Source: Magicicada septendecula
Lineage: Eukaryota > Arthropoda > Insecta > Hemiptera > Cicadidae
Assembly: GCA_034769895.1 (NCBI GenBank)
Contig: CM068372.1
Location: forward strand, 438,964,958-439,028,957
Reading direction: 5' to 3'
DNA: 64,000 nucleotides
A program made the position numbers and the translations under genes. How positions within the stretch are numbered: position 1 is the stretch's first letter; each line of letters opens with the position of its first letter. Positions 34,700-46,127 of the stretch are shown piece by piece. A model generated the notes under the pieces. That model was not told the origin of the DNA and did not search any database. It worked only from the letters and a program-made list of their open reading frames with translations.

Positions 34700-36319
34700 C
34701 TTGAATATTGGAGTTTAAGGTCTAGAAAATATCCACGACTGTGGAAATTTAGCTGATGTTACGCCTGTTCCAAAGAAATTGTCCTAACATAATATCTATT
34801 TTAGACCAATTTCAGTCGTTGGTGTTATGCCTAAAATCTCTGAGAAGATAATTTATAAGTATCTATGTAGAGGAGCATACCATCTCTTTTCTCCCCACTG
34901 ATATGGCTTTATAAATGGGGGATCTAGAATTACCAACTGAGCGTGCTTTCTGTCTGTCGCCGGTGCAGCAGTCGATAGTCGTGACCAGGTAGCCATCGTC
35001 TATTTGCACTTGATGAAGGCGTTTGATAAGCTGCCATACCATATTTTTCTGAATAAATTAATGAGTTTTGACACTAGTCCCCAACTAATTCAGTGGATCG
35101 GATCGTACCTTCACCAGCGGTACTTTCGAGTAAGATTTGGTAGAAATATATCTGCTAGTTTTGTAACCACTTCGGGAGTTCCGCAGGGCTTCAATTTGGG
35201 AGCTCTCTTTCTTTATGTTTATTAATTACATATCGTAGAAGAACAATATGGTTTTAGGATAGGACGCCCTTGCACAGCCTGAATATTTACCATACAATAA
35301 GTGATAGAAAAACGACGTGAAAAGAATTTAGAAACACACATTGCCTTTGTCGATTTCAACAAAGCTTTTGATAGAAAGAAGTTATGAGACATACTTGAAA
35401 ATAAAGGTATACCACAACACCTAATTCAGGCCATAAAGAGCTTATATAGACACACCGCGATAATCATAGACGACGGAGAAGAATCTATCCCGATTGAAAC
35501 AGACTAAGGCGTAAGACAACGTTGTCTTACTTTTCTACCTTCATCTAAATGATCTCCTCAAAAAATGGAAAGAACACATCCTGACCGTATTAAAAATCAT
35601 CCGAAATAAAAGCTTGTAAATCATTCTCTTTGCGGATGACCAAGTTATATTCACCATTTTAGAAGACGATCTTCAGCGAGCAATATACATCTTACATAAA
35701 ATATGAAAAGAATATAACTATAACATATCTGCATCAAAGACAAAAATAATGGCCTTTATAGGAGATGAACCGGTTCGGGCCAAAATATCCATAGACAACA
35801 CATGCGTAGAACTAGTAAGACATTTCAATTATCTTGGACGTGACATTACGTCCAGATAGAGATATAGAAAATAAAGTGACGAATTTCACAGGAATGTGTG
35901 GAACGATTTGGAGAACGTTGAAAAATAAATGTAGAAAAGAAACCCAAGGAAAACTTCATAAAACAATGGCAATAACTACACTACTGTATCGTTTTGAAAC
36001 TTGGGTCATAAAGGAAAAAGATGAACACAAGATACAAACAGCAGAAATGAAATTTCCGAGTTCAGTTAAAAGGTGTAATAGACGAAATAATTTAAGAAAT
36101 GAAGAGGTAAGAAGTGATTTAGATATTTTTGCGGTTAGTGAAAGGATTAAAGAATACAGAAGAAAAGAATGGATTCAAGACATCAATAGAATGGAAGAAA
36201 GTAGAATACCGAAGATTGCAAAAGATTACAACCCTAGAGGCAGAAGAAAAGTTGGTAGACCTAAGAAAAGGTGGACTGTGGAATAGGAACAGGCCGCTAA
36301 AGCCTAAAACCGTTAAGGA

Positions 36320-36358
<39 letters not shown>

Positions 36359-37400
36359 TTACATATCATCCGTCCTAAATTGTGATGTTCAAATGTTTGC
36401 AGATGCTACTAAGATCTCACTTCCTACAGTGGCCAGGAGGGTCATCTTAAATGTCAACAATGCATAGATAAAGTGGGCATGACGGAATCGCACGCCACTA
36501 AACATAAGAAAACTGTAATAGCCACCCACATACACCCATAGGACCAATCCATCGTATCATGCTTGTAAGATAAACAGTGTAGCTGTAGACAGAAAGGATT
36601 TAGTATCTGATCTGGCAGGGTTGTTATGGATACAAAGCTTCTCTTCCCTCAGCGCGTTGAAATCGTTGTCTCCAAACCCCGCAGACATTTAGGCCTCATT
36701 TAATGGATTTGGAGACACTTTAAAGAGTACGGATTCCTGTGTGACTCTTTATGAATCTTTGGTCCGAAACCACCTGGAATATGCTTTAGTCATCAGAGAA
36801 GCTTCTTCCACTGGATGACCAACAGATTCAAATTATTGAGTCGTGATGTAGTGGTCACGAAAGCTCTTGGTCTTCCTTCACTCTTGGCTAGAATAACTCT
36901 TACTGTCCTCTTTTTTCTTCGAGCTCCTCTTGGACTTAGTGGATTGCCCATGGCCACTGGTTTGAAGGTTCCTACCTACACACTTCGTGCAAGTTCCAAG
37001 CTTATTGGTGGACATGCAGGATCATGTACTCCAGTTGTGAGATGCACTGAAGTTGCCAACCTCTGTGTTGATGTGCTCGACTTCTTCAGTGACAAAAAAG
37101 AAGTTTCAACGGACATTAAGGGATACAGTTTTCAGACTACACTTGTTTGGCGTGCCACAGTCATCTTCCGGCGTGACTTGTCAGAGGCGTAATACGTAGA
37201 ATGTCTATGCCACAGACGTCTACTTACTTGACATAATAAATCTCTCAGATTTTTTCTTTTGAAGTGTGATATACTAAGATCCTATGAAAGATTCTGTCAC
37301 ACTTGTCTCCTGATCCTCCACTGGGTGTCCTTCTATCCCAGTGGGCCCGTCGACAGGGTGTAGGCCTAGGGATGTGTTGGAGTCCTGCACTAAAAAAATA
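34700..37400 (+). mobile_element. R1/Jockey-type LINE split by a family A LINE
   Basis: The first half (34700-35234) carries RT blocks: PISVVGVMPKISEKIIYKYL, then HLMKAFDKLPYHIFLNKL, WIGSYLHQRYFRVRFG and TTSGVPQGFNLGALF. The second half resumes after 36357 with NYISSVLNCDVQMFADATKIS (the FADDTK box, one Asp changed to Ala) and VTLYESLVRNHLEYALVI. A 3' UTR ends in ATTATTATTATAATC at about 37408-37422. AATTACATATC flanks the inserted LINE on both sides. It has several stops and frame changes and is dead. Confidence 0.8.
35235..36356 (+). mobile_element. LINE family A copy inserted in an R1/Jockey-type LINE
   Basis: Begins in the RT finger (EEQYGFRIGRPCTA), then ETHIAFVDFNKAFDR, ILFADDQVIFTILEDDLQRAIY, MAFIGDEPVRAKISIDN and HFNYLG. 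The frame 35834-36286 gives GMCGTIWRTLKNKCRKETQG and finally NPRGRRKVGRPKKRWTVE. The tail is (GAT)n at 36321-36356. Target duplication AATTACATATC is at 35224-35234 and 36357-36367. It is 5'-truncated, with several stops, and is the fullest family A copy in the window. Confidence 0.88.
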
Positions 37401-38183
37401 ACAATTATTATTATAATCTACATTATCATCTTAACTTTTATTTTTCTCTGTAATTTTTTAAGAACTAAAAATTTATATCATCTTTAAAATTAATTTTCGA
37501 TGTAAAGTATTGAAACATACAGTTTAATTATAACAGTTTAATTTTGAAACACGACTTTCGATAACTAATAATCCGTTATCTTTGTAACAGAACTTATCTG
37601 CAATGAAAAATAGCAATGTGAATATGATATTCGTAATTACAAAAGCAAATCGTGAATCCAAACGTGAAAATATAACCCAAAAAACTGTACTTAAATAATA
37701 TTAAAATAAAAATTCGGAATAAATGAAAATATTAAATTTCCACAGAAACCTTTCAATTTACCCTTGACAGTCCGCCAAGGAGAACTGACGGAGCTAAAAA
37801 CCGGATTAGTTTTAAAATTTAACGACAGTAATTGGCCCGACCAAACATTCCACACATCATAATCTAAATGTTCATTTCGTACGGTTTCCCCGATTCAATA
37901 AGGAGCAGAAACACTGAGCTAACCTTGCTAATAGTAATCCCTACGCTTCAGTGAATGTCTGCCTTTCGGTTTTAATAACGTTTCAGTTTAAGTATATTGG
38001 GCTCGTTAAAGTATGGTAGCGGTCGTACAGTGAACGTTCTGAACTAATAACGTTCACTTTGCCTGTAACATTCGGTCCATTGATTTGGTAAAATTTAATA
38101 AACTCGGTACAAGTAGGATGGAGAGTGGAGTCAGCAGTTATTAAAGCCGACGTTATACTTTCAGTCGAAACGAAAGAGAGTAT
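37401..38183. other. No recognisable feature
   Basis: AT-rich sequence. The minus-strand frame at 37983-38255 is antisense to a LINE scrap in part and otherwise unrecognised. Confidence 0.4.
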
Positions 38184-38336
38184 GGCTTTTCGTGGAACTG
38201 ATCCCGTACGGGCAAAAATTGTTATAGATGGTACTGTCCTGGAGCAAGTTAGCAATTTTGAATACCTGGGCTACAGTGTGTCTTAAAATGCATGCAACGA
38301 CGTTGTGTATAATTTGCATAAGTTGATAACGGCTTA
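38184..38336 (+). pseudogene. LINE family A RT-thumb scrap, plus strand
   Basis: Translates to MAFRGTDPVRAKIVIDGTVL, then QVSNFEYLGYSVS, a stop, and NACNDVV. It is the same segment as 38820-38680 on the other strand and is joined to that copy's 3' part at about 38337, making a mirrored arrangement. Confidence 0.75.
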
Positions 38337-38830
38337 TAGTTCCAGAGTTGTTTGGGGATGCGGCAGTCATCCATTCGGCAAAGAAGTTCCCACCAACTCA
38401 GCCGATACTGGGCGATCCTGTCGAGTAGGTCTACACTCATAATATTCAGTTCCTGCCGTATATCTGTGTTTCTTCTATGATCATGAAGTGTATACCCTGC
38501 CACGCGCCTGAGAGATCTCATTTCAGCCGCTTGGATCGACTGGCCTGGGTTTTCGTTAAAGTCCAATTCTCAGATCACCTAAAAAAGTGTGGGAACGGCC
38601 ATACCTTGTAGAATTTTAGACGTGTTCCTTTACGTGCTGGCTTAAGTGTTCGCCTGATGGTCCCGCACCTAAGGTTGAACTTATGTAACTTATTCACCAC
38701 GTCGTTGCTTGTATTATAAGACACACTGTAGCCCAAGTATTCAAAATTGCTGACTTGTTCCAGCACAGTACATTTATAAAAATTTTTTTCTCGTACGGGA
38801 TCAGTTCCCCCAAAAGCCATCACCTCGGGA
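38337..38830 (-). pseudogene. LINE family A fragment, minus strand
   Basis: Minus-strand frames are 38823-38575 (MAFGGTDPVREKNFYK, FEYLGYSVSYNTSNDVVNKL, RCGTIRRTLKPA) and 38566-38337 (IQAAEMRSLRRVAGYTLHDH, RRNTDIRQELNIM, WELLCRMDDCRIPKQLWNYK). It lacks the last roughly 25 codons, 3' UTR and GAT tail. It ends where the plus-strand scrap begins. Confidence 0.8.
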
Positions 38831-38864
38831 TTAAGTGTGAATTAATTAGATTATAATTAGTTTT

Positions 38865-39680
38865 TTTATAGAGAGGGAAAATGCTTTATGCGCCGTCAGA
38901 GGAGACTTTTGCTTCCTGTGGTGTGTGGGACTCTCACCCACTAAAAAACCCACCTTTAATCCAGGCATTCATATCCATCCTGGAACCACTTAGCGCATTA
39001 CTTCAGGATGGAGCCTATTGTACCCTTATCAGGCTCCTTCTAGATGTTCCTCACCTTGTACTGCCCGTTGGGTGTGGGCCTGTCTTTTTTTTCCAGTAGG
39101 ATCATTGATGTGGTCCCATTCCGCCTTACCACAAAGCATAAGCGCAACTACGCTCTCGGGCGTGAACTCCCCGAGCCCCATTTCCAGTACCATCATCTGC
39201 CTTTCGAATCTGCAGCACTTGAAAAACGTGTGCGATGCATCTTCATGGGGAGAGTCTCCGTATTGGCATGCTGGGTTGGGCTTTGCACCTTTCCCATTCT
39301 GTGGAGTTAGGCATTAAAATTGCCGTGGCCACTGAGGAACTGGGTCAGATGGTAGTTGACCTCACCGTGTTGGCGGTCGATCCATACCTTCAAGTTTGGT
39401 TTGAGCCTTGCGGTCCGTCTTCCTCTATCCTCTCTATCCCAACGATCTTGCCAGTGCCGGAGAGTGAGTTCCCTGGCTTCATGCTTTGCGGCATCTCTTC
39501 CAATTTCCTCTTTTCTTTTGAACAAATGCTTCCGCTCTAGAGCCGCCAGGTCAATGGGAAACACTCCCGCTGTCAGCAGGACTACTGGCTCTGGCACTGT
39601 CCGGTAAGAGGTTGCTACTCTGAGGGCTCCTCTTCTCTGCACCGATGCCATACGTTTTCTGTACTTCTCCATCATTAGTG
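38865..39680 (-). pseudogene. R1-type LINE C-terminus
   Basis: The minus frame 39675-39307 reads SVQRRGALRVATSYRTVPEP, FPIDLAALERK, ELTLRHWQDRWDREDRGRRT and HGEVNYHLTQFLSGHGNFNA. This is the strongly conserved post-RT region of R1-clade LINEs. After a frame change it continues with degraded sequence (ARERSCAYALW) to about 38865. There is no poly-A tail. It is 5'-truncated. Confidence 0.85.
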
Positions 39681-41649
39681 AGAATATAATTAGTAATAAT
39701 AATACTAATAATAATGATTATTATTATTATAACAATCGTCTTGCAGATAAAGGACAGGTAAATTCATTTTTGAGCCAATAATCCACCAATCCTACTAAAC
39801 ATCCTAGTAAATAGCAAAGCAGTACATAATGTAGTTGTATGTACCCAATCCATTGTCAAGTTGGATACATAAGGAGAAAACGTAGACGTTGTTGTATGTA
39901 TGCGCACGTGTGTGCGTGTGTTGCAGTTTTTAACAACGGACGTATAACTCTTGTTTGTCTTGATTATTCATCTCTTCTTTCACAGCACTAACACTTAACT
40001 AAAAATGAACTTTTTTCATGTGAAAAACTTACTATTTTATCGGACGCGTTTCGGCTTAGTATCCGCCTTCTTCAGCTTTGGTAACAGACTGCCAGCATTT
40101 TGTAACGGTTGTGTGGAAGGTGAAGTGGGGGTGGTGTGTGGCGGAAGGGGATTGGCGCGGGGATACAATTTATTGTTTGTTTTCTGTATAATTGTGTCAA
40201 AAAGTGTATGTGATTTATATTGTAATTGATCGTTGAGTATGTTGTTTGGTTGTGTTGTGTGGTGTTTATATATTTCATATTGTTCAGTTGTGTTGAGTTT
40301 TTGACCTTTGGGTATGTAATGTAGAATTTCAAGATTAGTGTCTATGTTGGTGTAATTGTGGTTTTCTGTGTGTATGTGTGTGGCAAATGCAGAGTGTATA
40401 TTGTTGTTGGTTAAAGCTTTTAAGTGTTCAGAATAACGGGATAAAAATCAGAGACTCTTGTTTCTCTAAATATGAAATTATCGTTTCTTACCGAGGTACT
40501 GTATAATTATGTGAACAAATAATTATATAAATTTAATAATTACACGTTATTCGAACGCAAACATATTTATCTTCACGTGTGACAGTGCATCGAGCCGTGT
40601 AGGTAGGTAGGTAACAAGGTATGAAAAAAAAACACCGTCACAAAAACTGGACAAAGCGAAGTAAAAACCAGCGAAAGGCGTTTATAATAAATTTCGATTT
40701 TTTTTTCTTTTCATACGGTCAACAAAAACGAGAAAATTATTCTACATAAAAATACCGACAACATTAAGTTATTATATATTTTGTAAGACGGTTTTTTGGC
40801 AACAGACTAAGAGGTAGAGTGAGAGAGAAAGAGAGACAGATAGATAGATAAATAGACGGAGAGAAAGAGAGACAGAGCGATAAGTAGGAATGTAAAGAAA
40901 AAACATTAAAATCCTGATCGATCGAGTACTCACTGTTCGGGCAAAATAAGAGATTAATGTATTAAAAATAAGAGAACAATAAGTGGAAATTCCTTTAGTA
41001 CATGGTTTTATTCTGAAAACAAGTCAGTGATTCGCAAGCGAATATTTGCTAGTCTACTCAGGTTGTAGCGCAGTATTTAATAAGAGCGTCCCTCCATCTC
41101 GCGAAGGACCATCATTGCAGCCTCTGTGTGGCGGCTCTCGGTCTCCAGTCTACCAACTTTATGATCGTCTCCCACTTCTCGCCTACCAAAATTCCCTTCC
41201 AGACTCCATCTAATTTTCTTATTCCAATATTAGTTTAGTAGCAAAGATGCGCTGTTAAATAAGTAACAGGTGTTTTATTATCGTGTTTTTGATTTAATCT
41301 AAATAACCTATTCTAGCTTCGTATTTGGAAAATACAAGTTTGAGGGAGCCTTATCTATTAATTGTTGAGGCGCTACTTAAATAGCAAACCAGAAACGAAA
41401 AGCGTTGGAAGTTGTAAAGGGACCTGGTAGCAGAGCATATTATTCAATAAGGTAGATTTTGAGGAGCCGCTTTGAGAAAGAAAGAAAGAAAAGAAAAGTT
41501 GTATCTTGTATAAAACGCTAATCGACTTATACTTACGTGTGCCAGCGACACATATACGCTCAGGAAGAAAAATTCGAAACTATTTGACAAGTTCGAAAAG
41601 AAATCTCCGATAAGATTTCCGGTCGTTGGAGGCAATGGGTTAAAAAAAA
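39681..41649. other. About 2 kb without recognised gene
   Basis: Holds one hammerhead-like motif (40043-40075) at the edge of a GT-rich stretch (40080-40420) and GAGA/GATA-type simple sequence at 40810-40880. The frame at 40005-40229 has no recognisable domain. Confidence 0.45.
40043..40075 (-). ncRNA. Hammerhead-ribozyme-like motif
   Basis: Minus strand: CTGAAGA, stem GGC/GCC with a nine-base loop, then GAAA, CGCG and TCC. The core is complete with a GUC cleavage triplet, the most favoured in natural hammerheads, and the same palindromic CGCG stem III seen at 17.6-17.8 kb. Stem II has only three pairs. Confidence 0.45.
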
Positions 41650-41925
41650 GAGTTTCCGTTGTTCGCACACATAAAAACACAGCTGATGAAATGGTATGAC
41701 CAAACAGCGCATGAATGTTGTACAAGAAGTGAAGAAACTCTTTCCGAGGATACTGTTTGCCAAAGAGGGAAAGGTCACCCTAGAACGACATGGATGGAGT
41801 GATACTGTTGAGGATAAAGTCAGAAGGTTGGGCATCCGCTTTGATAAAGACAAAGCGGACTCAGTTGGGCTCACATGATTGTTCAGTCAAGGGTTTTCTA
41901 GATCTGTAGTACCAAATAAGGAAGA
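41650..41925 (+). pseudogene. LINE C-terminal scrap
   Basis: The frame 41696-41878 ends RILFAKEGKVTLERHGWSDT, VEDKVRRLGIRFDKDKADSV. This resembles the last block of insect LINE polyproteins (GRP..RW.D.VE.D.R.LGI). A (GAA)n run starts about 40 bases after the stop and may be its tail. Confidence 0.5.
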
Positions 41926-42060
41926 AGAAGAAGAAGAAGAAGAAGAAGAAGAAGAAGAAGAAGAAGGGAAATAATAAAAAAGAAGAAGGAGGAGGAGGAG
42001 GAGGAGGAGGAGGAGGAGGAGGAGGAGGAGGAGGAGGAGGAGGAGGAGGAGGAGGATAAA
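41921..42060. repeat. (GAA)n / (GGA)n purine microsatellite
   Basis: (GAA)n at 41921-41966 and (GGA)n at 41988-42054, all purines on the plus strand. The poly-Ser and poly-Leu minus-strand frame over it is a by-product. Confidence 0.95.
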
Positions 42061-43039
42061 ACGAAGAAGAAGAAGAAAAGTTGTAGTGGACCCAATAAGG
42101 AAATCAGAGGTAGCGGAAAAATGACAGATGTTCAGAATATAACTCTAATTTCCATATTCCTGTGTAAAGCAGTCTATTTGGAGCTCGTATGAACAGATAC
42201 GACATACAGGGCACCTTTTTGTGTTTAGGGTGGGTACCTGTGACTAAACCAGGATGAACCACATATTGGTGATACAGTCAAGCGTGTAAAAGACTATGTG
42301 GTAAACCATTCCATTAAAGTTCCTGACAAAGTTCACAAAACCGGCAGGCCACTCATGACTTTAAGGCAGCCTCCCAGTAATTTCTAACAGGCTGAAGGTG
42401 GTACCTTTAGGTAGACCTTAATATGGGAATACTTGGTATAATCTAATAGTTAAATGATACAGTTGAAGTATGACCTTTATTTTGTAAACAATTATCTTGT
42501 AATTTTATTTGGGGGGGGCGAAAGTTGGTTTGAATGTTTAACAGACAACGTTCAGCTTTTCCAGATCTGGGCCTATTTATATTATTTGCAAGTTTATCTT
42601 GTCTGAAATTAAAAGTTTTGTGAGTCATGAAACATTTAAAACTCACTTTAATTTATCTATTTTTTATGTTTACTTTTTAATTTTAATTATCCTGCTTTTT
42701 TTATGATTAAACAAAATAACAGGCTGTAGGCTGACGTGTATGTAACTTCTTTACGTTTATTTGTACATTCGAGTCTACTGCTTACATTACTTCTACTTTT
42801 GTTGCGCAGTTGGAATTCCTTCTCAAAAATTTATGTGCCCCGAAAAAATGTAGAAATATATTGTAAGACTCGAGAAATTTTCCGATTTCTAATACACCAG
42901 GCCTGTTGCCTGCCATATGGCTTTTGAGTTTAACCACTTTCGTGGCACACAACTAACTGTTTCTATGACTTGTTGACGTTCCTGTTATTTTATTATTTTC
43001 ATTCTTCCTTTCTATATCATTGCTTCTGTCTGTGTCTGA
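42061..43039. other. No recognisable feature
   Basis: AT-rich unique sequence with a G-run at 42511-42518. Confidence 0.4.
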
Positions 43040-43560
43040 CAACTACATACATTAACTTTCATCATCATTATCATCATCATCTTCTTCTTGACGGCTGTAG
43101 GCTTTAGCAGTCTGTTCGTATTCCACAGTCCACCTTTTATTATTAGCTCTGCCAACTTTTCTTCTGCCTTTATGGTTGTAATCTTTCGTCATCTTCGGTA
43201 TTCTATTTTCTTCCATTCTATGTATATGTTGAATCCATTTTCTTCAGACTATGAAGAAATTCAGACTATATTGAGGGAACGAGAAATTGAAGAAGATCTT
43301 TGGATGGACAAGCAGCAGTTGAAGCTGAGAATTCAATCACTTCTATAATCTTTGGTTCCGGAAAATGTGTAAACATTGTACAGCCGGAATAATAATAATA
43401 ATAATAATAATAATCCATTTTCTTCTGTAATCTTTAATCCTTTCATTAACTGCAAAAATAACTAAACCACTTCTTATCTCTTCATTTCTTATATGATCTC
43501 GCTTATATGATAAAACTTTCATAAAGAACTTAAATTTGCAGAATATGTTCCCCCTCTATG
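43040..43560 (-). pseudogene. LINE family A 3' end, interrupted by a LINE B copy
   Basis: Reading on the minus strand from high to low: RNEEIRSGLVIFAVNERIKD, YRRKW (43500-43425), then the LINE B insertion, then the GRRKVGR..KRWTVE region and 3' UTR (KAYSRQ-like), ending in a (GAT)n-type tail at about 43050-43080. It closely parallels the copy at 36100-36350. Confidence 0.75.
43246..43411 (+). mobile_element. LINE family B, short 5'-truncated insertion
   Basis: Carries only the last roughly 28 codons of family B (IQTILREREIEEDLWMDKQQ), the 3' UTR (CTTTGGTTCCGGAAAATG) and an (AAT)n tail. It is almost identical to 6205-6340. Target duplication AATCCATTTTCTTC is at 43232-43245 and 43412-43425. 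This proves insertion into the LINE A copy. Confidence 0.88.
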
Positions 43561-43919
43561 TTCCACTGCTGTACAGACATTTATTACTCCTTTAGTTTTG
43601 TTGGGCTTTTATTTTTGTTTCAGCTTTTGCCTTTTGCCTTTTGCCTTATTTTTCAATACTCTGTTGCTCTCCTACATGCCGTTGGAATTAATTTGTTTTT
43701 CCTTGTTACCTTCACTTTCCCTATCCATCCACAGATCTTCCGCAGATTCTGTGTCTCTCCGATTCCCATGTCGACGCCACACCCCCAGCTTCTCTATTCC
43801 ACATTCTTCGTGCTATTGGTGCACGTTTTAACATTTCAACAATTCCGCACCACATTAATTCTATGGTCTCAATGCCACTTTCAACTGTATGAGCTGCTTC
43901 TATCGTTTCTCATCATCAA
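43561..43919. other. No recognisable feature
   Basis: Pyrimidine-rich plus strand. The long plus-strand frames (43558-43926 and 43598-43831) are Phe/Leu/Ser-rich and overlap each other, with no domain seen. Confidence 0.4.
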
Positions 43920-44870
43920 GGATTAAACCAAAAATGGTTTGTTCCGGTCCCAAGCAGACAGACTAGAGTTGTTCACTCCAACGCTTCTTCGGACGTCCTT
44001 CTCTGTTCTTTAGGCTTATAATTCCGTAGTTGTTTGGGGATGACGCAGCCATAAATTCTGTTAAGATGTTTCAATCGTTGTAGTCGATATTGGGTAATCC
44101 TGTTGAGTATACTAATAATATTCAGTTCCTGCCGTACCTCTACATTTTTTTTTTGCGATCTTGAAGAATACATGTGCCAAGTGCCTGAGAAATCTCATTT
44201 CGGCCGCTTGAGTATGACTGGCCTGGGATTTCAGTGAAATCCAATTCTCTACATTTTTTTGCGATCTTGAAGAATATATTCAGCCACGTGCCTGAGAAAT
44301 CTCATTTCGGCCGCTTCAGTATGACTGGCCTGGGATTTCAGTGAAATCCAATTCTCTACATTTTTTTGCGATCTTGAAGAATACATGTGCCACGTGCCTG
44401 AGATATCTCATTTCGGCCGCTTGAGTATGACTGGCCTGGGATTTCAGTGAAATCCAATTCTCTACATTTTTTTGCGATCTTGAAGAATATATTCAGCCAC
44501 GTGCCTGAGAAATCTCATTTCGGCCGCTTGAGTATGACTGGCCTGGGATTTCAGTGAAGTCCAATTCTCTACATTTTTTTGCGATCTTGAAGAATATATT
44601 CAGCCATGTGCCTGAGAAATCTCATTTCGGCCGCTTGAGTATGACTGGCCTGGGATTTCAGTGAAGTCCAATTCTCAGGCCCATAGATAAGTGTGGGGAG
44701 GGACATTACCTTGTAGAAGCTCGTTGATTCGGAGTTTCTTTCCTCGTTGGTTTTAGGGTTCTCCTGATGGTCCCACACGTATAGTTGAACTAGTGCAGCT
44801 TCTTCACCACGTCATTGTTTCTAATGTAAGACACATTATAGCCCAAATTATAACCCATCATTCGCTGACT
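43920..44870 (-). pseudogene. LINE family A 3' fragment with internal tandem amplification
   Basis: On the minus strand: CGTIRRTLK-like (WDHQENPKTNEERNS, 44778), FYKVMSLPTLIYGPENWTSL, AEMRFLRHMAEYILQDRKK, then after the repeat block VEVRQELNIISILNRITQYR and YKPKEQRRTSEEAL (43973). A stretch covering SQASHTQAAEMRFLRH..Y..QDRKK is amplified as five 107-base units. The 3' tail is minimal. Confidence 0.8.
44154..44687. repeat. Five tandem copies of a 107-bp LINE segment
   Basis: GCGATCTTGAAG recurs at about 44154, 44261, 44368, 44474 and 44581, a period of 106-107 bases. Units differ by few substitutions (for example CACGTG versus CATGTG), so the amplification is recent relative to the LINE. The period is not a multiple of three, so it also disrupts the frame. 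Confidence 0.9.
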
Positions 44871-45029
44871 GTTTTATGTGTCATTTTTGCCTTACTGATT
44901 TTCCCGCTACTCTCTTCTCTAAATCCATTTTAGTGCCTTTCAACACGTTTTTTCATTGTTTATTGTTTTAGCTACAACTCAAATTCATAGGGTTCATACT
45001 ACTCGAAATGGTATTTTCAGTTCGTTTTT

Positions 45030-45640
45030 TATTTGATTTTGATAAGAGCCCTGGCCTCCAGAATGACGTCCCTGCACTCTTCTCTATCCTGTGCGACTCT
45101 TCACCACCTTCTGACCCTCATTCTTCTCATATCTTCATCTATACCGTCCACCCATCTTCCTCCAATGAATACTTTTTTCACTGCTCTTTCCTCTGTCATT
45201 CTTTGTACGTGACTTGCCCACCTAATTCTGCCTTGTTTTATTCCTGTGGCGATGTCCGGTTCCTTGTGTAGATCGTACAATTCGGCATTCTTCGTCATAC
45301 GCCGCATTCCAGTATCTCCACCCAGTATTTCTAGTACACCGCCATATATATCCTCCTCAGAATCTTTCTTTCACGCCTTCTGATCATATCTTCTTGGGCT
45401 GAGGTCATGATCCAGGCTTCTGAAGCGTAGAATACTACTGGCCGCAATACAGTTTTGTAAACCTGGACCTTGGAGGTTCTAGAAATGTTTCTGGACTTTT
45501 GTACAGGCAGTAAAGAAAAGTGGCCAGTTTGCCTACCACCTATATCAAAGTACACCACGCATAATATTGAAATCTATTATTTGTGCTGGTTATTTCCATC
45601 CAAATTGCTTCGTCCTACGTCCCGTCTTGGTTTATTTCTG
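45030..45640 (-). pseudogene. LINE C-terminal fragment (family C-like)
   Basis: The minus frame 45558-45331 reads SRTSKVQVYKTVLRPVVFYA, SEAWIMTSAQEDMIRR and ERKILRRIY. After a frame change, 45307-45101 reads NAELYDLHKEPDIATGIKQG, RIRWASHVQRMTEERAVKKV, FIGGRWVDGIDEDMRRM. The blocks are those of LINE polyprotein C-termini. One frameshift and small losses in the GRP..RW motif are visible. It is 5'-truncated, with no clear tail. Confidence 0.8.
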
Positions 45641-46076
45641 TTACTAAGTATTTAAAATATTTATCCTTTAAGTTTATAAACTAAACAACGTAAAAACTCA
45701 AAAGACTAGCGAGCAGCAAAGGCGATCAAAAGGTCACAAAAAGTTCAAATAAGAACGGACAAGAGTAATTATTAAATAAGTATTTTCGGTTTCTTAACTT
45801 TAATTGGCGTTCGCTCTGCTTTGACTGGTGTGAGAAGAACAGAATTCCTTGATGTTGAACGCCGTCGTTCCTCTCCTCACCCTTCTCTCCTTCTTTCTCT
45901 TTTGAAACGTAATCCGAGCAAAACGCGACAACAATTTTCTAACTAATTAAACAAAATAAAAATATAAAATGAAGAAGTAAAATAAATTACGGTTAGTACA
46001 TAATTTTAGCACAACCTATTACATTTTCTCTTCTTCTAACCGGGTTCGTGCAGTAATTGCTGTAGTACTCCCTCCC

Positions 46077-46127
<51 letters not shown>

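Noticed and set aside
36815-37192. A 125-codon host protein
   Set aside because: It lies inside the R1/Jockey-type LINE remnant in a shifted frame, between that LINE's YESLVRNHLEYA motif and its 3' UTR.
41898-42095. A poly-Ser/Leu protein
   Set aside because: It is a translation of the GAA/GGA microsatellite.
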